NCBI GenBank assembly: GCA_965116865.1 | Contig: OZ220727.1 | Location: 868,001 to 932,000 of the forward strand | Direction of reading: 5' to 3' | DNA: 64,000 bases | Source: Aldehydirespirator sp965116865 | Lineage (GTDB): Bacteria > Actinomycetota > Acidimicrobiia > Acidimicrobiales > Aldehydirespiratoraceae | Shown here: positions 1 to 8,986 of the stretch, in pieces | Position numbering within the stretch: position 1 is the stretch's first letter | Layout: every line of letters starts with the position of its first letter | Position numbers and translations under genes: made by a program | The notes under the pieces: model-generated | Database searches by the model: none | The model's input: only the letters and a program-made list of their open reading frames with translations | What the model was told of the DNA's origin: nothing

Positions 1-250
1 GACAATGGCGGCCGAGGAATTGTGGTGCCAAGGCCCCGAAGAGGGGGCCGGAGTCTTCGGGCGCTTCGTGCGGACAATGGCGGCCGAGGAATTGTGGTGC
101 CAAGGCCCCGAAGAGGGGGCCGGAGTCTTCGGGCGCTTTGTGCGGACAATGGCGGCCGAGGAATTGTGGTGCCAAGGCCCCGAAGAGGGGGCCGGAGTCT
201 TCGGGTGCCTTGTGCGGACAATGGCGGCCGAGGAATTGTGGTGCCAAGGC
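1..250. repeat. 72-bp tandem repeat, about 3.5 copies
   Basis: Units begin at 1, 73, 145 and 217 with the same start (GACAATGGCGGCCGAGG) and differ at a few bases near the unit end; the fourth copy breaks off near 250. The array may continue left of the window. A second, imperfect duplication of a GC-rich segment follows at about 255-395. No gene is evident in 1-452; open frames here exist only because the unit length is a multiple of three. Confidence 0.95.
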
Positions 251-452
251 TGCTCTGAGCCGGTCGCGAGCAGCGAGCTCGCCGACGTGGCAACCCCGCG
301 GCCTGGTCGTCGCGTCCGGCCGCTGCGCCAGGGTGAGCCGCGAGCAGCGGCCTCGCCGGCGTGGCAGCCCCCGCGGTCCGTAGCCGCGGCCGGCGTGCCG
401 TTCGCGCTGTATTCTGGGTGCCGTCGCCGCAAGCCGAGCGTCGGGAGGACCG

Positions 453-1289
453 ATGGGACGTATCGCCAACACTTGGAGTCTGGCCAAGCTCTCGTGGGGT
501 GTCCTGAAGAAGGATCGAGAACTGCTGTGGATGCCGGTGCTGTCTTTCCTCGCGTCGGCGGCCGTGATGGCGGTCGCGATCGCGCTCACGTTCCTCACAC
601 TGTCGACGGAGTCCTCCCACGGTCAGACGGCCATGGAGTTCAACCCGGCGATGATCGTGGTCTACCTCGTGGCCGCCATGATGCTGGGTGTCGTCACGGT
701 GTTCTTCAACGGAGCGCTGGTCGCCGGCGCCCATGAGAGGCTCACCGGGGGCGACCCGACGGTGCGAAGCGCGATCGGCCGGGCCTTCGTCCGCATCCCG
801 GGCCTGGTCCCCTGGGCCATCATCACCACCACGGTCGGGCTGATCCTCCAGGCACTCAGGGAACGGGCCGGGTTCCTGGGACGGATCGTCACCAGCATGC
901 TGGATATGGCCTGGGACGTGGTGACGTTCCTGACCGTGCCTGCCATCGTCATCGACGATCTGGGCGCCATAGCCGGGCTCAAGCGCTCGGCTTCGCTACT
1001 GCGTCGCACATGGGGCGAGAACCTCGCGGCCCAGATCGGGTTCGGCCTCCTCGGTGTTGTCCTGATCGTGCCGGCGGCGATCCTGCTCGGGCTCTTCGTG
1101 GCGTCCGGCTGGCAGTTGCTGATGGTGGTGGGGATCATTGCCGCCGCAGCGTGGGTGGCGGTGGTCATGGTCGTGCTCACCGCGCTGAGCGCCGTCTTCC
1201 AAACCGCGCTGTATCTCTACGCCACCACCGGGATCGCTCCTTCCGGCTTCGAGCAGGACTCCCTGGAGCAGAGCTTCGCCCACAAGTAG
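453..1289 (+). CDS. DUF6159-like integral membrane protein
   Basis: The product is a 278-residue polytopic membrane protein. Residues 1-25 form a basic, amphipathic start (TWSLAKLSWGVLKKDRELL) typical of the DUF6159 family. Hydrophobic segments follow at about 27-50, 67-95, 118-140 and 190-262. No catalytic motif is visible and the family function is unknown. The start is supported by a good ribosome binding site (GGGAGGA, 4 bases before ATG). It stands alone: repeats lie upstream and insertion-sequence remnants downstream. Family membership is from pattern recognition; membrane topology is seen directly. Confidence 0.8.
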   Translation: MGRIANTWSLAKLSWGVLKKDRELLWMPVLSFLASAAVMAVAIALTFLTLSTESSHGQTAMEFNPAMIVVYLVAAMMLGVVTVFFNGALVAGAHERLTGGDPTVRSAIGRAFVRIPGLVPWAIITTTVGLILQALRERAGFLGRIVTSMLDMAWDVVTFLTVPAIVIDDLGAIAGLKRSASLLRRTWGENLAAQIGFGLLGVVLIVPAAILLGLFVASGWQLLMVVGIIAAAAWVAVVMVVLTALSAVFQTALYLYATTGIAPSGFEQDSLEQSFAHK

Positions 1290-1471
1290 CCGCCGGGCCT
1301 GTACAGCGGGCTGTAACGAATGATGGCGCGAAGCACAGCGTCGGCGCGAAGCGGTGCCTGTTCGCGTCGATCTTCAAACGAAACGAGTCGGCCCGCTAGA
1401 CCCCAGTCCAACGCTGTGGCTGCGTCGAGCATCCCCCCTGATCTTGGAGGCATCGTCTAACAGGGGATGCT

Positions 1472-1759
1472 ATGTCTGAGACACGTGGACAGCACGACCC
1501 GGAGTTCAAGGCCGGTGCTGTGCGGATCGTCCTGGAGACTCGAAGACCGGTCGCTGAGGTGGCCCGAGAGGTGGGGATCGGTGCGGGCACGTTGGGCAAC
1601 TGGGTGCGAAGGGATCGCGCCGAGCGCTCCGGTGAGCGCCTCGACGGCGACGAGCGCGCCGAGTTCGTTCGGCTGCGCCGCCGCTGCGCCGAGTTGGAGA
1701 TGGAGCGTGATGTCCTCAAACGATCATTGGTCCTTTGGGTCAAGGAGGCGACGCGGTGA
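1472..1759 (+). CDS. IS3-family transposase OrfA
   Basis: This 95-residue protein is the DNA-binding half of an IS3 transposase. The helix-turn-helix is at about residues 10-50 (EFKAGAVRIV, VAREVGIGAGTLGNWV), followed by a leucine-zipper-like helix (RLRRRCAELEMERDVLKRSL) at about 68-88. The reading frame is intact and of normal length. In IS3 elements OrfA is joined to OrfB by programmed frameshifting, and orfB overlaps here at 1756, but orfB is broken, so transposition from this copy is unlikely. Confidence 0.85.
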   Translation: MSETRGQHDPEFKAGAVRIVLETRRPVAEVAREVGIGAGTLGNWVRRDRAERSGERLDGDERAEFVRLRRRCAELEMERDVLKRSLVLWVKEATR

Positions 1760-2130
1760 GCCTGGTCGAGCACATCGCGGCCCAAAGGACCGAACACGGT
1801 GTGGCTCGGGCGCTGTCGTGCCGTGCGCTGGGGGTGGCTCGCGGCTCCGTCGCCGGCGTGATCTTCCACACCGGTCGTGCCGTGCGCTGGGGGTGGCTCC
1901 CTCGACGTTCTATGGGCAGCGCAGCCGGCCGCCGTCGGCTGCCCGGGTGCGCCGCGAGCGCCTCGACGCCGCGGTGAAGGAGCGCTTTGAGGCCTCCGGG
2001 GGCACCTACGGCTCGCCGCGGATGCACGCCCGGCTGCGCCGTGACGGCCACACGGTGTCCAAGAAGACGGTGGAGGCCTCCATGGCCCGCCAGGGCCTCA
2101 ACGTCCGCCCCAAGCGGCGCGGACGCAGCC
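1756..2130 (+). pseudogene. IS3-family OrfB, disrupted and truncated
   Basis: The beginning of OrfB (SLVEHIAAQRTEHGVARALS) is followed by a break. A stretch of about 25 bases (TCGTGCCGTGCGCTGGGGGT...) occurs at 1816 and again at 1875, so a 59-bp tandem duplication has shifted the frame. The second frame continues with recognisable OrfB sequence (STFYGQRSR, ASGGTYGSPRMHARL, VRPKRRGR) to about 2130, before the rve catalytic core. The DDE residues are absent, so no active enzyme can be made. Confidence 0.8.
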
Positions 2131-2147
2131 TGACCCGGCCCGAGCTG

Positions 2148-3406
2148 ATGTTGGGGCTGGGCGACGTGGAGGTGCTGGGTGTCGACGACGAGGCCGGTGC
2201 ACCGTTGCGGGTGTATGTGCGGCTGTGGGTGCCGAGGCCGGGCTGTGTGGGCTGCGGCGGGCGGCTGTGGTCAGACGGCGACAGCCGGGTGGAGTTGGTG
2301 GACCTGCTGGCGTTCGGGCGGTCTGTGCGGCTGGTGCAGCAGGCGGCGGTGGCGTTGCGGTGACTGCGGCTGCGAGGCGGGCACCGTGACCGAGCAGGAC
2401 CCGCGGATCGCGTCCGAGCGCGAGAGGCTGACGACGCGGGCGGGGCGTTGGGCGACGCGCCAGGCCGGGCTGGGCCGCACTGTGGCGGAGGTCGCCGACG
2501 AGCTCGGGTGCAGCTGGTGCCCGGTGAACGCCTCGGTGCGGCGCTGGGGCGAGGCGCTGCTCGAGGCCGACACTGAGCGCATCTCAGCCGTCGTCGCGCT
2601 GGGGCTCGACGAGCGCCTGATGTGGCGGCGGGGACGGTCCCGGACCAAGGCCTGGGCGACCGGCATCGTCGACGTCGGCGCAGGCCAGCTGTTGGACATA
2701 GTCCCAGGCCGCGCCGCCAAAGCACCCGCAGCGTGGCTGCTTGAGCGGCCCCGCCGCTGGCTGGCGGGCATCCGCTGGGCTGTTCTGGACCTCTCGGGGC
2801 CCTATCGGGCCGCGTTCGACACCGCGGTGCCCGACGCGGCCCAGGTCGCGGACCCGTTCCATGTGGTGCGGTTGGGCAACACCGCCCTCGACGAGGTCCG
2901 CCGTCGTGTCCAGAACCAGACCCTCGGGCACCGCGGCCACAAGCACGACCCGCTGTATCGGGCCCGCAGACTGCTGGTGTCCGCGTCCGAGAAGACCACC
3001 GACTCCGGCCGGGTCCGGCTGCGGGGCCTGCTCGACGCCGGCGACCCCTACGGCGAAGTCAAAGACGCCCGGCACCGCTGAAGAGACCCTGCGCAGCATC
3101 TATGACATCAATGACGCCGAAGCGGGCGCCGCGACCGTGAACCAGCTCGCGAAGGACCTCCAGGACCCCGGCCTGCCGCCCGAGGTCAACCGGCTCGGCC
3201 GCACCCTGTGGACCTGGAGACACCAGATCGCCAACTGGCACACCGCCAAAGTCACCAACGCCGCTGCCGAAGCCGCCAACAACCTCGTCAAACGCGTCAA
3301 ACGCGCCGCGTTCGGGTCCACTGACTTCGCCAACTACCGAATCCGAGCCCTCCTCTACGCCGGCAGACCCAACTGGACACTGCTCGACACCCTCACCCCG
3401 ACCTGA
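2148..3406 (+). pseudogene. ISL3-family transposase, frameshifted
   Basis: The protein is readable only across three segments. An N-terminal zinc-ribbon part (VPRPGCVGCGGRLW) runs from ATG 2148 to a shift near 2335. The central part (TEQDPRI, GLDERLMW, DLSGPYRAAF, VADPFHVVRL) continues to a stop at 3081. A C-terminal part (EETLRSIYDI, AAEAANNLVKRVKRAAFG, NYRIRALLYAG) ends at 3406. ISL3 transposases are normally one frame of about 400 residues. The two shifts, plus loss of the left end against the IS3 remnant, make this a pseudogene. Confidence 0.85.
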
Positions 3407-3540
3407 AACGCGGAGAGCCCGTTTGGGTCCTTCGGTGTTGTGGGTGTCCGTTGGCTGTCTGTCGTGGCACTGCGCTGCGGTGGGTGTTGGTGGACTCGGC
3501 TGATATCGGTGGAATCAGTTGACTTTTTTGGCAAGGGTCT

Positions 3541-6108
3541 ATGGATGTCATACCCCTGTGGCAGGGTGTGTGCATGGTTGTGAGCACAGCACGACGGGTG
3601 CGGGAAGGCTTGGCCGAGTTGATCCGGCTGGTGAACGATCCGGCGACGCCGACTGGGGATCTGCGGGCGGTGCTGGGAGAGTGCAAGGCCTTCGGTGGGC
3701 AGTTGGCGGTGTTGCAGGCGGACACGGCCGGGGGTCTGGCGACGCGGGAGCGCCACGGCGACGGCGGTGTGGGCGCGCTGGCGCAGGCTGCGGGGTTGCC
3801 GCGCCGCGAGGCCGCCGGCCATGTCAGGACCGTCAAGCAGCTGCAGGAGTTGCCTTCGGTGCGCGACGCGGTCGAGAACGGCGACATCTCGGTGGCCAAC
3901 GCCAGGGTGCTCGCCGCCACGAGCGACAAGACCGACGCCGAGTTGGTGCAACAAGACGCCGAGTTGTTGGCGCAGGCGGCGGTGCTGTCGCCTGAGCAGT
4001 TCGCCCGCGAGGCAAGCCGCTGGGCGGCTCGCCGCCAGCCCGACGACGCCGAGGAGCGGTACCGCCGCCAACGGGCCCGGCGGCGGCTGGGCATCTGGAA
4101 CGGAGACGACGGGATGATGCACCTGCGGGGCGAACTCGACCCGGTGACTGGCGCCAAGGTACGCAAACGGTTCTTGTTGGAGGCCGAGCGGCTGCGCCGG
4201 CTGGACCTGCGCAACCCCCGCGACAACAAGCGCACCCTCGACCAGCGCATGGCCGACGCCCTCGACACGCTGACCTCGCACGGCAGCATCTACGCCAAAG
4301 CGGCTGGTGCTCTGGGCGGGTCTCACGATGGCGGCGGCGGTGCCGAGGTGGCTGGCGCTCTGGGCGGGTCTCACGATGGCGGCGGCGGTGCCAAGGTGGC
4401 TGGTGCTCTGGGCGGGTCTCACGATGGCGGCGGCGGTGCCAAGGTGGCTGGTGCTCTGGGCGGGTCTCACGATGGCGGCGGCGGTGCCAAGGTGGCTGGT
4501 GCTCTGGGCGGGTCTCACGATGGCGGCGGCGGTGCCAAGGTGGCTGGTGCTCTGGGCGGGTCTCACGATGGCAGCAGCGGTGCCAAGGTGGCTGGTGCTC
4601 TGGGCGGATCCCACGATGGCAGCAGCGGCACCAAGGTGGCCGGCACCCCAGACGGATCCCACAATGACAACAGCGACACCAAGGCAGCCGGCACCCCAGA
4701 CGGATCCCACAATGACAACAGCGACACCAAGGCAGCCGGCACCCCAGACGGATCCCACAATGACAACAGCGACACCAAGGCAGCCGGCACCCCAGACGGA
4801 TCCCACAATGACAACAGCGACACCAAGGCAGCCGGCACCCCAGACGGATCCCACAATGACAACAGCGACACCAAGGCAGCCGGCACCCCAGACGGATCCC
4901 ACAATGACAACAGCGACACCAAGGCAGCCGGCACCCCAGACGGATCCCACAATGACAACAGCGACACCAAGGCAGCCGGCACCCCAGACGGATCCCACAA
5001 TGACAACAGCGACACCAAGGCAGCCGGCACCCCAGACGGATCCCACAATGACAACAGCGACACCAAGGCAGCCGGCACCCCAGACGGATCCCACAATGAC
5101 AACAGCGACACCAAGGCAGCCGGCACCCCAGACGGATCCCACAATGACAACAGCGGCACCAAGGTGGCCGGCGCCCCAGACGGGTCCCACAATGGCAGCG
5201 GCGGCGGCCACGTGAACGGGTCCGGTGCAGGCGCAGACGAGGGTCGCAGCGGCGCGGCCGGCGCCGCAGACGGGTCTGGCCCAAACACCGGCGGCGGCGG
5301 CCACGTGAACGGGTCCGGTGCAGGCGTCGGTGACAGTCGTTCCGGCGTGGCTGGCAACAGGTGCGGGTGCGGTGGTCGGCCGTCGGCGGACATCACCATC
5401 GTGCAGCATCTCAGCGCTGACGGCACCGAGGCGTTCGCGGAGGTCGCCGGGGGCGAGGTGATCCCCCGAAGCGTGCTGGAGGAGCACTTCTGCAACGCGA
5501 GGATCAAAGGAGTGGTGTTCAGCAGCGAGGGTGTGCCGTTATGGCACGGCCACTCCAAACGGGTCGCCACCAAAGCCCAGACCAACGCGCTGCGGGCCCG
5601 CTACGGGGCCTGCGGGGGCTGCGGAGCCGACATGTGGATCTGCCAGGGCCACCACGTCCAAGCAGTATCGCAAGGCGGGCCGACGAACATCGACAACATG
5701 ATGCTGCTGTGCTGGGGATGCCACCAAAAAGTGCACCTCCACAACTGGCAGGAAGCTCCCGACGGACGCGGCCTCTACACCATCAAACCGCCCGAACGCA
5801 CCCACCACGGACCCGCCCACGCCCCCGCCGGGTTCTCCTCCGGCCACTCCGACAGCCAACCGCCCGAACGCACCCGCCACGGACCCGCCCACGCCCCCGC
5901 CGGGTTCTCCTCCGGCCACTCCGACAGCCAACCGCCCGAACGCACCCGCCACCGACCCGCCCACGCCCCCGACCCGGCGCCGGACCACGGACCCGGACCG
6001 CCTCGACGAAACAGGCAACCCGAACCGTCCTCGACGGACAAGCCCGAGACGGACCCGATCAACCCGGCGGCACCCCCACAGCCCGAAACGCTGTTCACCC
6101 CCGCCTAG
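3541..6108 (+). CDS. 13E12-repeat/DUF222-type HNH endonuclease family protein with internal minisatellite
   Basis: An N-terminal helical domain (about residues 12-250) resembles DUF222 of the 13E12 family (QLQELPSVRDAVENGDISV, ELDPVTGAKV). An HNH zinc-nuclease motif is at about 690-735 (CGGCGADMWI, HHVQAVSQGG, NMMLLCWGCHQKVH). Between them lies a 16-residue repeat in about 19 copies, and the tail holds a 24-residue repeat in 2.5 copies. Family members are usually about 400-500 residues and multi-copy in actinobacteria; the excess here is the repeats. The start may instead be ATG 3574. It follows dead insertion sequences. Its biological role is unknown; nuclease activity is inferred from the motif. 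Confidence 0.85.
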   Translation: MDVIPLWQGVCMVVSTARRVREGLAELIRLVNDPATPTGDLRAVLGECKAFGGQLAVLQADTAGGLATRERHGDGGVGALAQAAGLPRREAAGHVRTVKQLQELPSVRDAVENGDISVANARVLAATSDKTDAELVQQDAELLAQAAVLSPEQFAREASRWAARRQPDDAEERYRRQRARRRLGIWNGDDGMMHLRGELDPVTGAKVRKRFLLEAERLRRLDLRNPRDNKRTLDQRMADALDTLTSHGSIYAKAAGALGGSHDGGGGAEVAGALGGSHDGGGGAKVAGALGGSHDGGGGAKVAGALGGSHDGGGGAKVAGALGGSHDGGGGAKVAGALGGSHDGSSGAKVAGALGGSHDGSSGTKVAGTPDGSHNDNSDTKAAGTPDGSHNDNSDTKAAGTPDGSHNDNSDTKAAGTPDGSHNDNSDTKAAGTPDGSHNDNSDTKAAGTPDGSHNDNSDTKAAGTPDGSHNDNSDTKAAGTPDGSHNDNSDTKAAGTPDGSHNDNSDTKAAGTPDGSHNDNSDTKAAGTPDGSHNDNSGTKVAGAPDGSHNGSGGGHVNGSGAGADEGRSGAAGAADGSGPNTGGGGHVNGSGAGVGDSRSGVAGNRCGCGGRPSADITIVQHLSADGTEAFAEVAGGEVIPRSVLEEHFCNARIKGVVFSSEGVPLWHGHSKRVATKAQTNALRARYGACGGCGADMWICQGHHVQAVSQGGPTNIDNMMLLCWGCHQKVHLHNWQEAPDGRGLYTIKPPERTHHGPAHAPAGFSSGHSDSQPPERTRHGPAHAPAGFSSGHSDSQPPERTRHRPAHAPDPAPDHGPGPPRRNRQPEPSSTDKPETDPINPAAPPQPETLFTPA
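4300..5211 (+). repeat. 48-bp coding minisatellite, about 19 copies
   Basis: The unit encodes 16 residues and stays in frame. Copies 1-7 read AGALGGSHDGGGGAKV with small changes; copies 8-18 switch abruptly to AGTPDGSHNDNSDTKA and are almost identical; copy 19 is a hybrid. Two sequence classes with a sharp border suggest two separate expansions. It sits in the linker between the N-terminal domain and the HNH domain. Confidence 0.97.
5788..5970 (+). repeat. 72-bp coding tandem repeat, 2.5 copies
   Basis: Units start at 5788, 5860 and 5932. Each encodes 24 residues beginning PPERT and containing HAPAGFSSGHSDSQ. They lie after the HNH motif in the tail of the 13E12-type protein. Confidence 0.95.
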
Positions 6109-6153
6109 CAGAATGACGAGCAAACCCCGAACAAGGCACTCTCCGATCGCAAA

Positions 6154-6196
6154 ACCCCCGGTCAGGGGGCGAACTCTGTCGGTGGTTGCGACAGAG
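6154..6196 (+). terminator. Hairpins downstream of the HNH gene
   Basis: A short CCCCC/GGGGG inverted repeat (about 6155-6169) is followed by a perfect 8-bp stem CTCTGTCG/CGACAGAG at 6174-6196 with a 7-base loop. There is no T tract after it, so this is a possible rather than a proven terminator. Confidence 0.4.
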
Positions 6197-6316
6197 GGCG
6201 GTATAGGCGCTGTGGGCTGAGTCCCAGTCGTGGAGCCGGACGCCCCGACCGTGTTCGGGACCCAATTAGTTCGCTACATGCTCCTGCGAGGTCGTCGAGT
6301 TGGGCACACTGAGGTG

Positions 6317-6400
6317 ATGACTGGTAGGGGAGTTTTCATCTTTGATCTGTTCCACACGCTGTTCGATCCAGAGCAGTGCTGTTCGATCCAGAGCAGTACC
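6317..6400 (+). pseudogene. N-terminal fragment of a HAD-family hydrolase
   Basis: The first 20 or so codons from ATG 6317 read as a HAD phosphatase start (GVFIFDLFHTLFDPEQ), with nucleophile Asp in the motif DLFHTL. The similarity ends at a 20-bp tandem duplication (GTTCGATCCAGAGCAGT at 6361 and 6381), after which no HAD sequence is seen in any frame. The rest of 6109-6562 shows no convincing gene. The call rests on one motif and a short stretch. Confidence 0.45.
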
Positions 6401-6562
6401 GCTTGCCCGGGTTTCGATGGGCGGCGTCCCACGCCTGTGACGACCACCGCGGGCACGTCGTCGACAGCCACGAGAATGTCGAGCGCCAGCCGGTCGACGT
6501 CGACGGACACAACCGCGGCTCTGACTTCCTCGACCGGCCAGATCCCGCCCGGCACGGCCGGA

Positions 6563-8074
6563 TCAGTCCCCCGGGGCGCCGGAGGCGAAGCGCTGTCTCA
6601 ACTCCCTGCGCAGCAGCTTGCCCGTGTCGTTGTAGGGCAGCTCATCGACGAACTCCACCCGGGCCGGCACCCGGCTCGATCTCAGCCGGGACCGGACCAG
6701 ATCCCGCAGCTCGTCGGCGTGCGGGACCGGCGGACGGCCGACGACGCAGACCGCCACCTCCTCGCCCCACTCACGGCTGTGTACCCCGAATGCCGCCGCG
6801 TCGACCACGGCGGGATGGGTCAGAAGCGCGTCCTCGATCTCGCCGGGCGACATGTTCTCGCCGCCCCGGACGATGATGTCGTCGTTGCGTCCGTGGACCC
6901 ACAGGTAGCCGTCGGCGTCGGTGTGTCCGCTGTCGCGGGTGCGGAACCAGCCGTCGTCGTCGAGCTGCGAGCCGCCGTCGGCGTACTCGCCGGCCACCTG
7001 CTCGCCCCTCACCCAGATCTCGCCGGCCGTGCCCGTAGCCGCCTCGGCGCCGTCGCTGCGACGCACCGAGACCTCCACCCCCGGCAGGGGCCGGCCGGCG
7101 GACGAGAGCCGGGCCCTCTCGGCCGGATCCTCCGAGGCGGTCCACCTCCTGTGGTCGTCGGGACCCATCACGCACACGGTCGAGCTCGTCTCGGTGAGGC
7201 CGTACGCGTGGGAGAACCCCGCGGCCGGGAACAGCTCCAGCGCCCTCTCCACCACCGCCGGGTGCGACTTCCCCCCTCCGTACGACACGAACCGGACCGT
7301 GTCGAGGGTCTGGCGCCGCCGGTCGAGAGCGTCGACGATACGTGCCAGCATCGTGGGCACGAGCATGGCGTGGGTCGCTCCCTGTGTCTGCGCCAGGTCG
7401 ATCCACGAGTCGGGGTCGAACTTCGGGAGGGGCACGATCCTGCGTCCCGAATACACCTGCGACAGCTGCGCGGCCACCGAGGCGACGTGGTAGGGCGGCA
7501 TCGCCATGATGTGGGCCTCGTCGGGGCCGGCGGACGCGAACTCGACCGTGGAGAGCACGTAGGACACCAGGTGCCTGTGGCGCAGCAACGCCGCCTTGGG
7601 CGGGCCGGAGGTGCCACTGGTGTACAGCAGCACCGCTGCGGCGTCGGGATCCGTTGGCCAGTCGCCCAGGTCGGCGGGCTGGGCGCCGTCGGCAGGATCG
7701 TCGTCGAGGGCGTCGCGCTCGACGATCTCCAGCCCGTCGACCGCGGCCAGCCGTCGCGCCCCTGAGGCGTCGGCCACCGCAAGGGCAGGCGCGGACCGCT
7801 CGGCCAGCCGGCGCAGATCGTCGTCGGCGAGCCGGTAGTTGATCGGCACGTACGGAACACCGGCCCATGCCGCTGCGAACAGCGACACGGGCAGCACCTC
7901 GCTGGGCTCGTCGCACAGCACCAGACGCTCGGCCCGCGACGCCCGCAGGCGTCCGGCGAGCGCAGCCGCGTCGTCCGTCAGCCGGTCGTAGGTGCGGCCC
8001 GTGCAGAGTGGCCCGACCGCCACCCGGTCGCCCATGGCGGTGGCCGCCATCTCCAGCAGCATCGTCGCGTTCAT
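6563..8074 (-). CDS. Acyl-CoA synthetase / AMP-dependent ligase
   Basis: This 503-residue member of the ANL superfamily activates a carboxylate as an acyl-AMP and probably transfers it to CoA. Core motifs are in order: P-loop YTSGTSGPPK at 151-160, YGLTET at 291-296, DGWFRTRDSG at 374-383 (A7, with R in place of the usual G), GRNDDIIVRGGENMSP at about 395-410, and the C-terminal catalytic lysine in NDTGKLLRR near 490. The substrate cannot be read from sequence. The first five codons and the upstream DNA are part of a 74-bp tandem repeat, so the start codon region exists in three copies; 8074 is the copy leading directly into the conserved protein. Confidence 0.88.
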   Translation of the reverse strand: MNATMLLEMAATAMGDRVAVGPLCTGRTYDRLTDDAAALAGRLRASRAERLVLCDEPSEVLPVSLFAAAWAGVPYVPINYRLADDDLRRLAERSAPALAVADASGARRLAAVDGLEIVERDALDDDPADGAQPADLGDWPTDPDAAAVLLYTSGTSGPPKAALLRHRHLVSYVLSTVEFASAGPDEAHIMAMPPYHVASVAAQLSQVYSGRRIVPLPKFDPDSWIDLAQTQGATHAMLVPTMLARIVDALDRRRQTLDTVRFVSYGGGKSHPAVVERALELFPAAGFSHAYGLTETSSTVCVMGPDDHRRWTASEDPAERARLSSAGRPLPGVEVSVRRSDGAEAATGTAGEIWVRGEQVAGEYADGGSQLDDDGWFRTRDSGHTDADGYLWVHGRNDDIIVRGGENMSPGEIEDALLTHPAVVDAAAFGVHSREWGEEVAVCVVGRPPVPHADELRDLVRSRLRSSRVPARVEFVDELPYNDTGKLLRRELRQRFASGAPGD

Positions 8075-8243
8075 GGCGGTGCCGGCGCGAAGCGGTGGCT
8101 GGCCCGGATGCTGGAGGCGGGAGAGGATCCCCGCATCGTCGCGTTCATGGCGGTGCCGGCGCGAAGCGGTGGCTGGCCCGGATGCTGGAGGCGGGAGAGG
8201 ATCCCCGCATCGTCGCGTTCATGGCGGTGCCGGCGCGAAGCGG
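8060..8243. repeat. 74-bp tandem repeat spanning the ligase start codon, about 2.5 copies
   Basis: Copies start at 8060, 8134 and 8208 (CATCGTCGCGTTCATGGCGG). On the minus strand each copy contains the first codons of the acyl-CoA-ligase gene (MNATM). The unit is not a multiple of three, so the two upstream starts are in other frames from the real one. Confidence 0.95.
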
Positions 8244-8299
8244 ACTGTCGGCGGTGCGCTGTCGGAGGCCGCCGGTCGTGGCCGCGCCGCGGCGTTCAG

Positions 8300-8986
8300 G
8301 CGGTGCTGGGCGCGGGGCGTGTGGGTCCGTGCCCATGTCGGTGCATGCTGTCCCAGGCGGTGCCGAACATGGCGGTGCTGGGCGCGGGGCGTGTGGGTCC
8401 GTGCCCATGTCGGTGCATGCTGTCCCAGGCGGTGCCGAACATGGCGGTGCTGGGCGCGGGGCGTGTGGGTCCGTGCCCATGCTGGTGCATGCTGTCCCAG
8501 GCGGTGCCGAACATGGCGGTGCTGGGCGCGGGGCGTGTGGGTCCGTGCCCATGTCGGTGCATGCTGTCCCAGGCGGTGCCGAACATGGCGGTGCTGGGCG
8601 CGGGGCGTGTGGGTCCGTGCCCATGCTGGTGCATGCTGTCCCAGGCGGTGCCGAACATGGCGGTGCTGGGCGCGGGGCGTGTGGGTCCGTGCCCATGCTG
8701 GTGCATGCTGTCCCAGGCGGTGCCGAACATGGCGGTGCTGGGCGCGGGGCGTGTGGGTCCGTGCCCATGCTGGTGCATGCTGTCCCAGGCGGTGCCGAAC
8801 ATGGCGGTGCTGGGCGCGGGGCGTGTGGGTCCGTGCCCATGTCGGTGCATGCTGTCCCAGGCGGTGCCGAACATGGCGGTGCTGGGCGCGGGGCGTGTGG
8901 GTCCGTGCCCATGCTGGTGCATGCTGTCCCAGGCGGTGCCGAACATGGCGGTGCTGGGCGCGGGGCGTGTGGGTCCGTGCCCATGC
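8300..8986. repeat. 72-bp intergenic tandem repeat, 9.5 copies
   Basis: Units begin at 8300 and every 72 bases to 8948; the tenth copy is partial. Copies are near identical except for one position, which reads ATGTCGGTGC in copies 1, 2, 4 and 8 and ATGCTGGTGC in copies 3, 5, 6, 7 and 9. The array lies upstream of the ligase gene and downstream of serC, both on the minus strand. Long open frames cross it on both strands but none resembles a protein. No gene is seen in 8075-9142. Confidence 0.97.

Larger units (their letters stand above)
1440..3440 (+). mobile_element. Nested insertion-sequence remnants (IS3 interrupted by ISL3)
   Basis: An IS3-type orfA/orfB pair starts near 1440. Its orfB stops matching near 2130, where an ISL3-family transposase begins in the same orientation and runs to 3406. 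Clear terminal inverted repeats were not found for either element; the ISL3 left end and IS3 right end seem lost. The composite looks dead: orfB and the ISL3 transposase both contain frame breaks. Borders are approximate. Confidence 0.75.

Noticed and set aside
3355..5487. 710-residue antisense frame opposite the HNH gene
   Set aside because: It mirrors the minisatellite of the plus-strand gene, whose N-terminal and HNH domains are recognisable; the antisense product is not.
6230..7765. 511-residue plus-strand frame opposite the acyl-CoA ligase
   Set aside because: The minus strand carries complete ligase motifs; only the first part of the plus frame (HAD start) has any meaning.
8300..8986. 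Regular 72-bp periodicity could suggest a CRISPR array
   Set aside because: Whole units are repeated with no unique spacers; the same holds for all other arrays in the window, and no cas genes are present.
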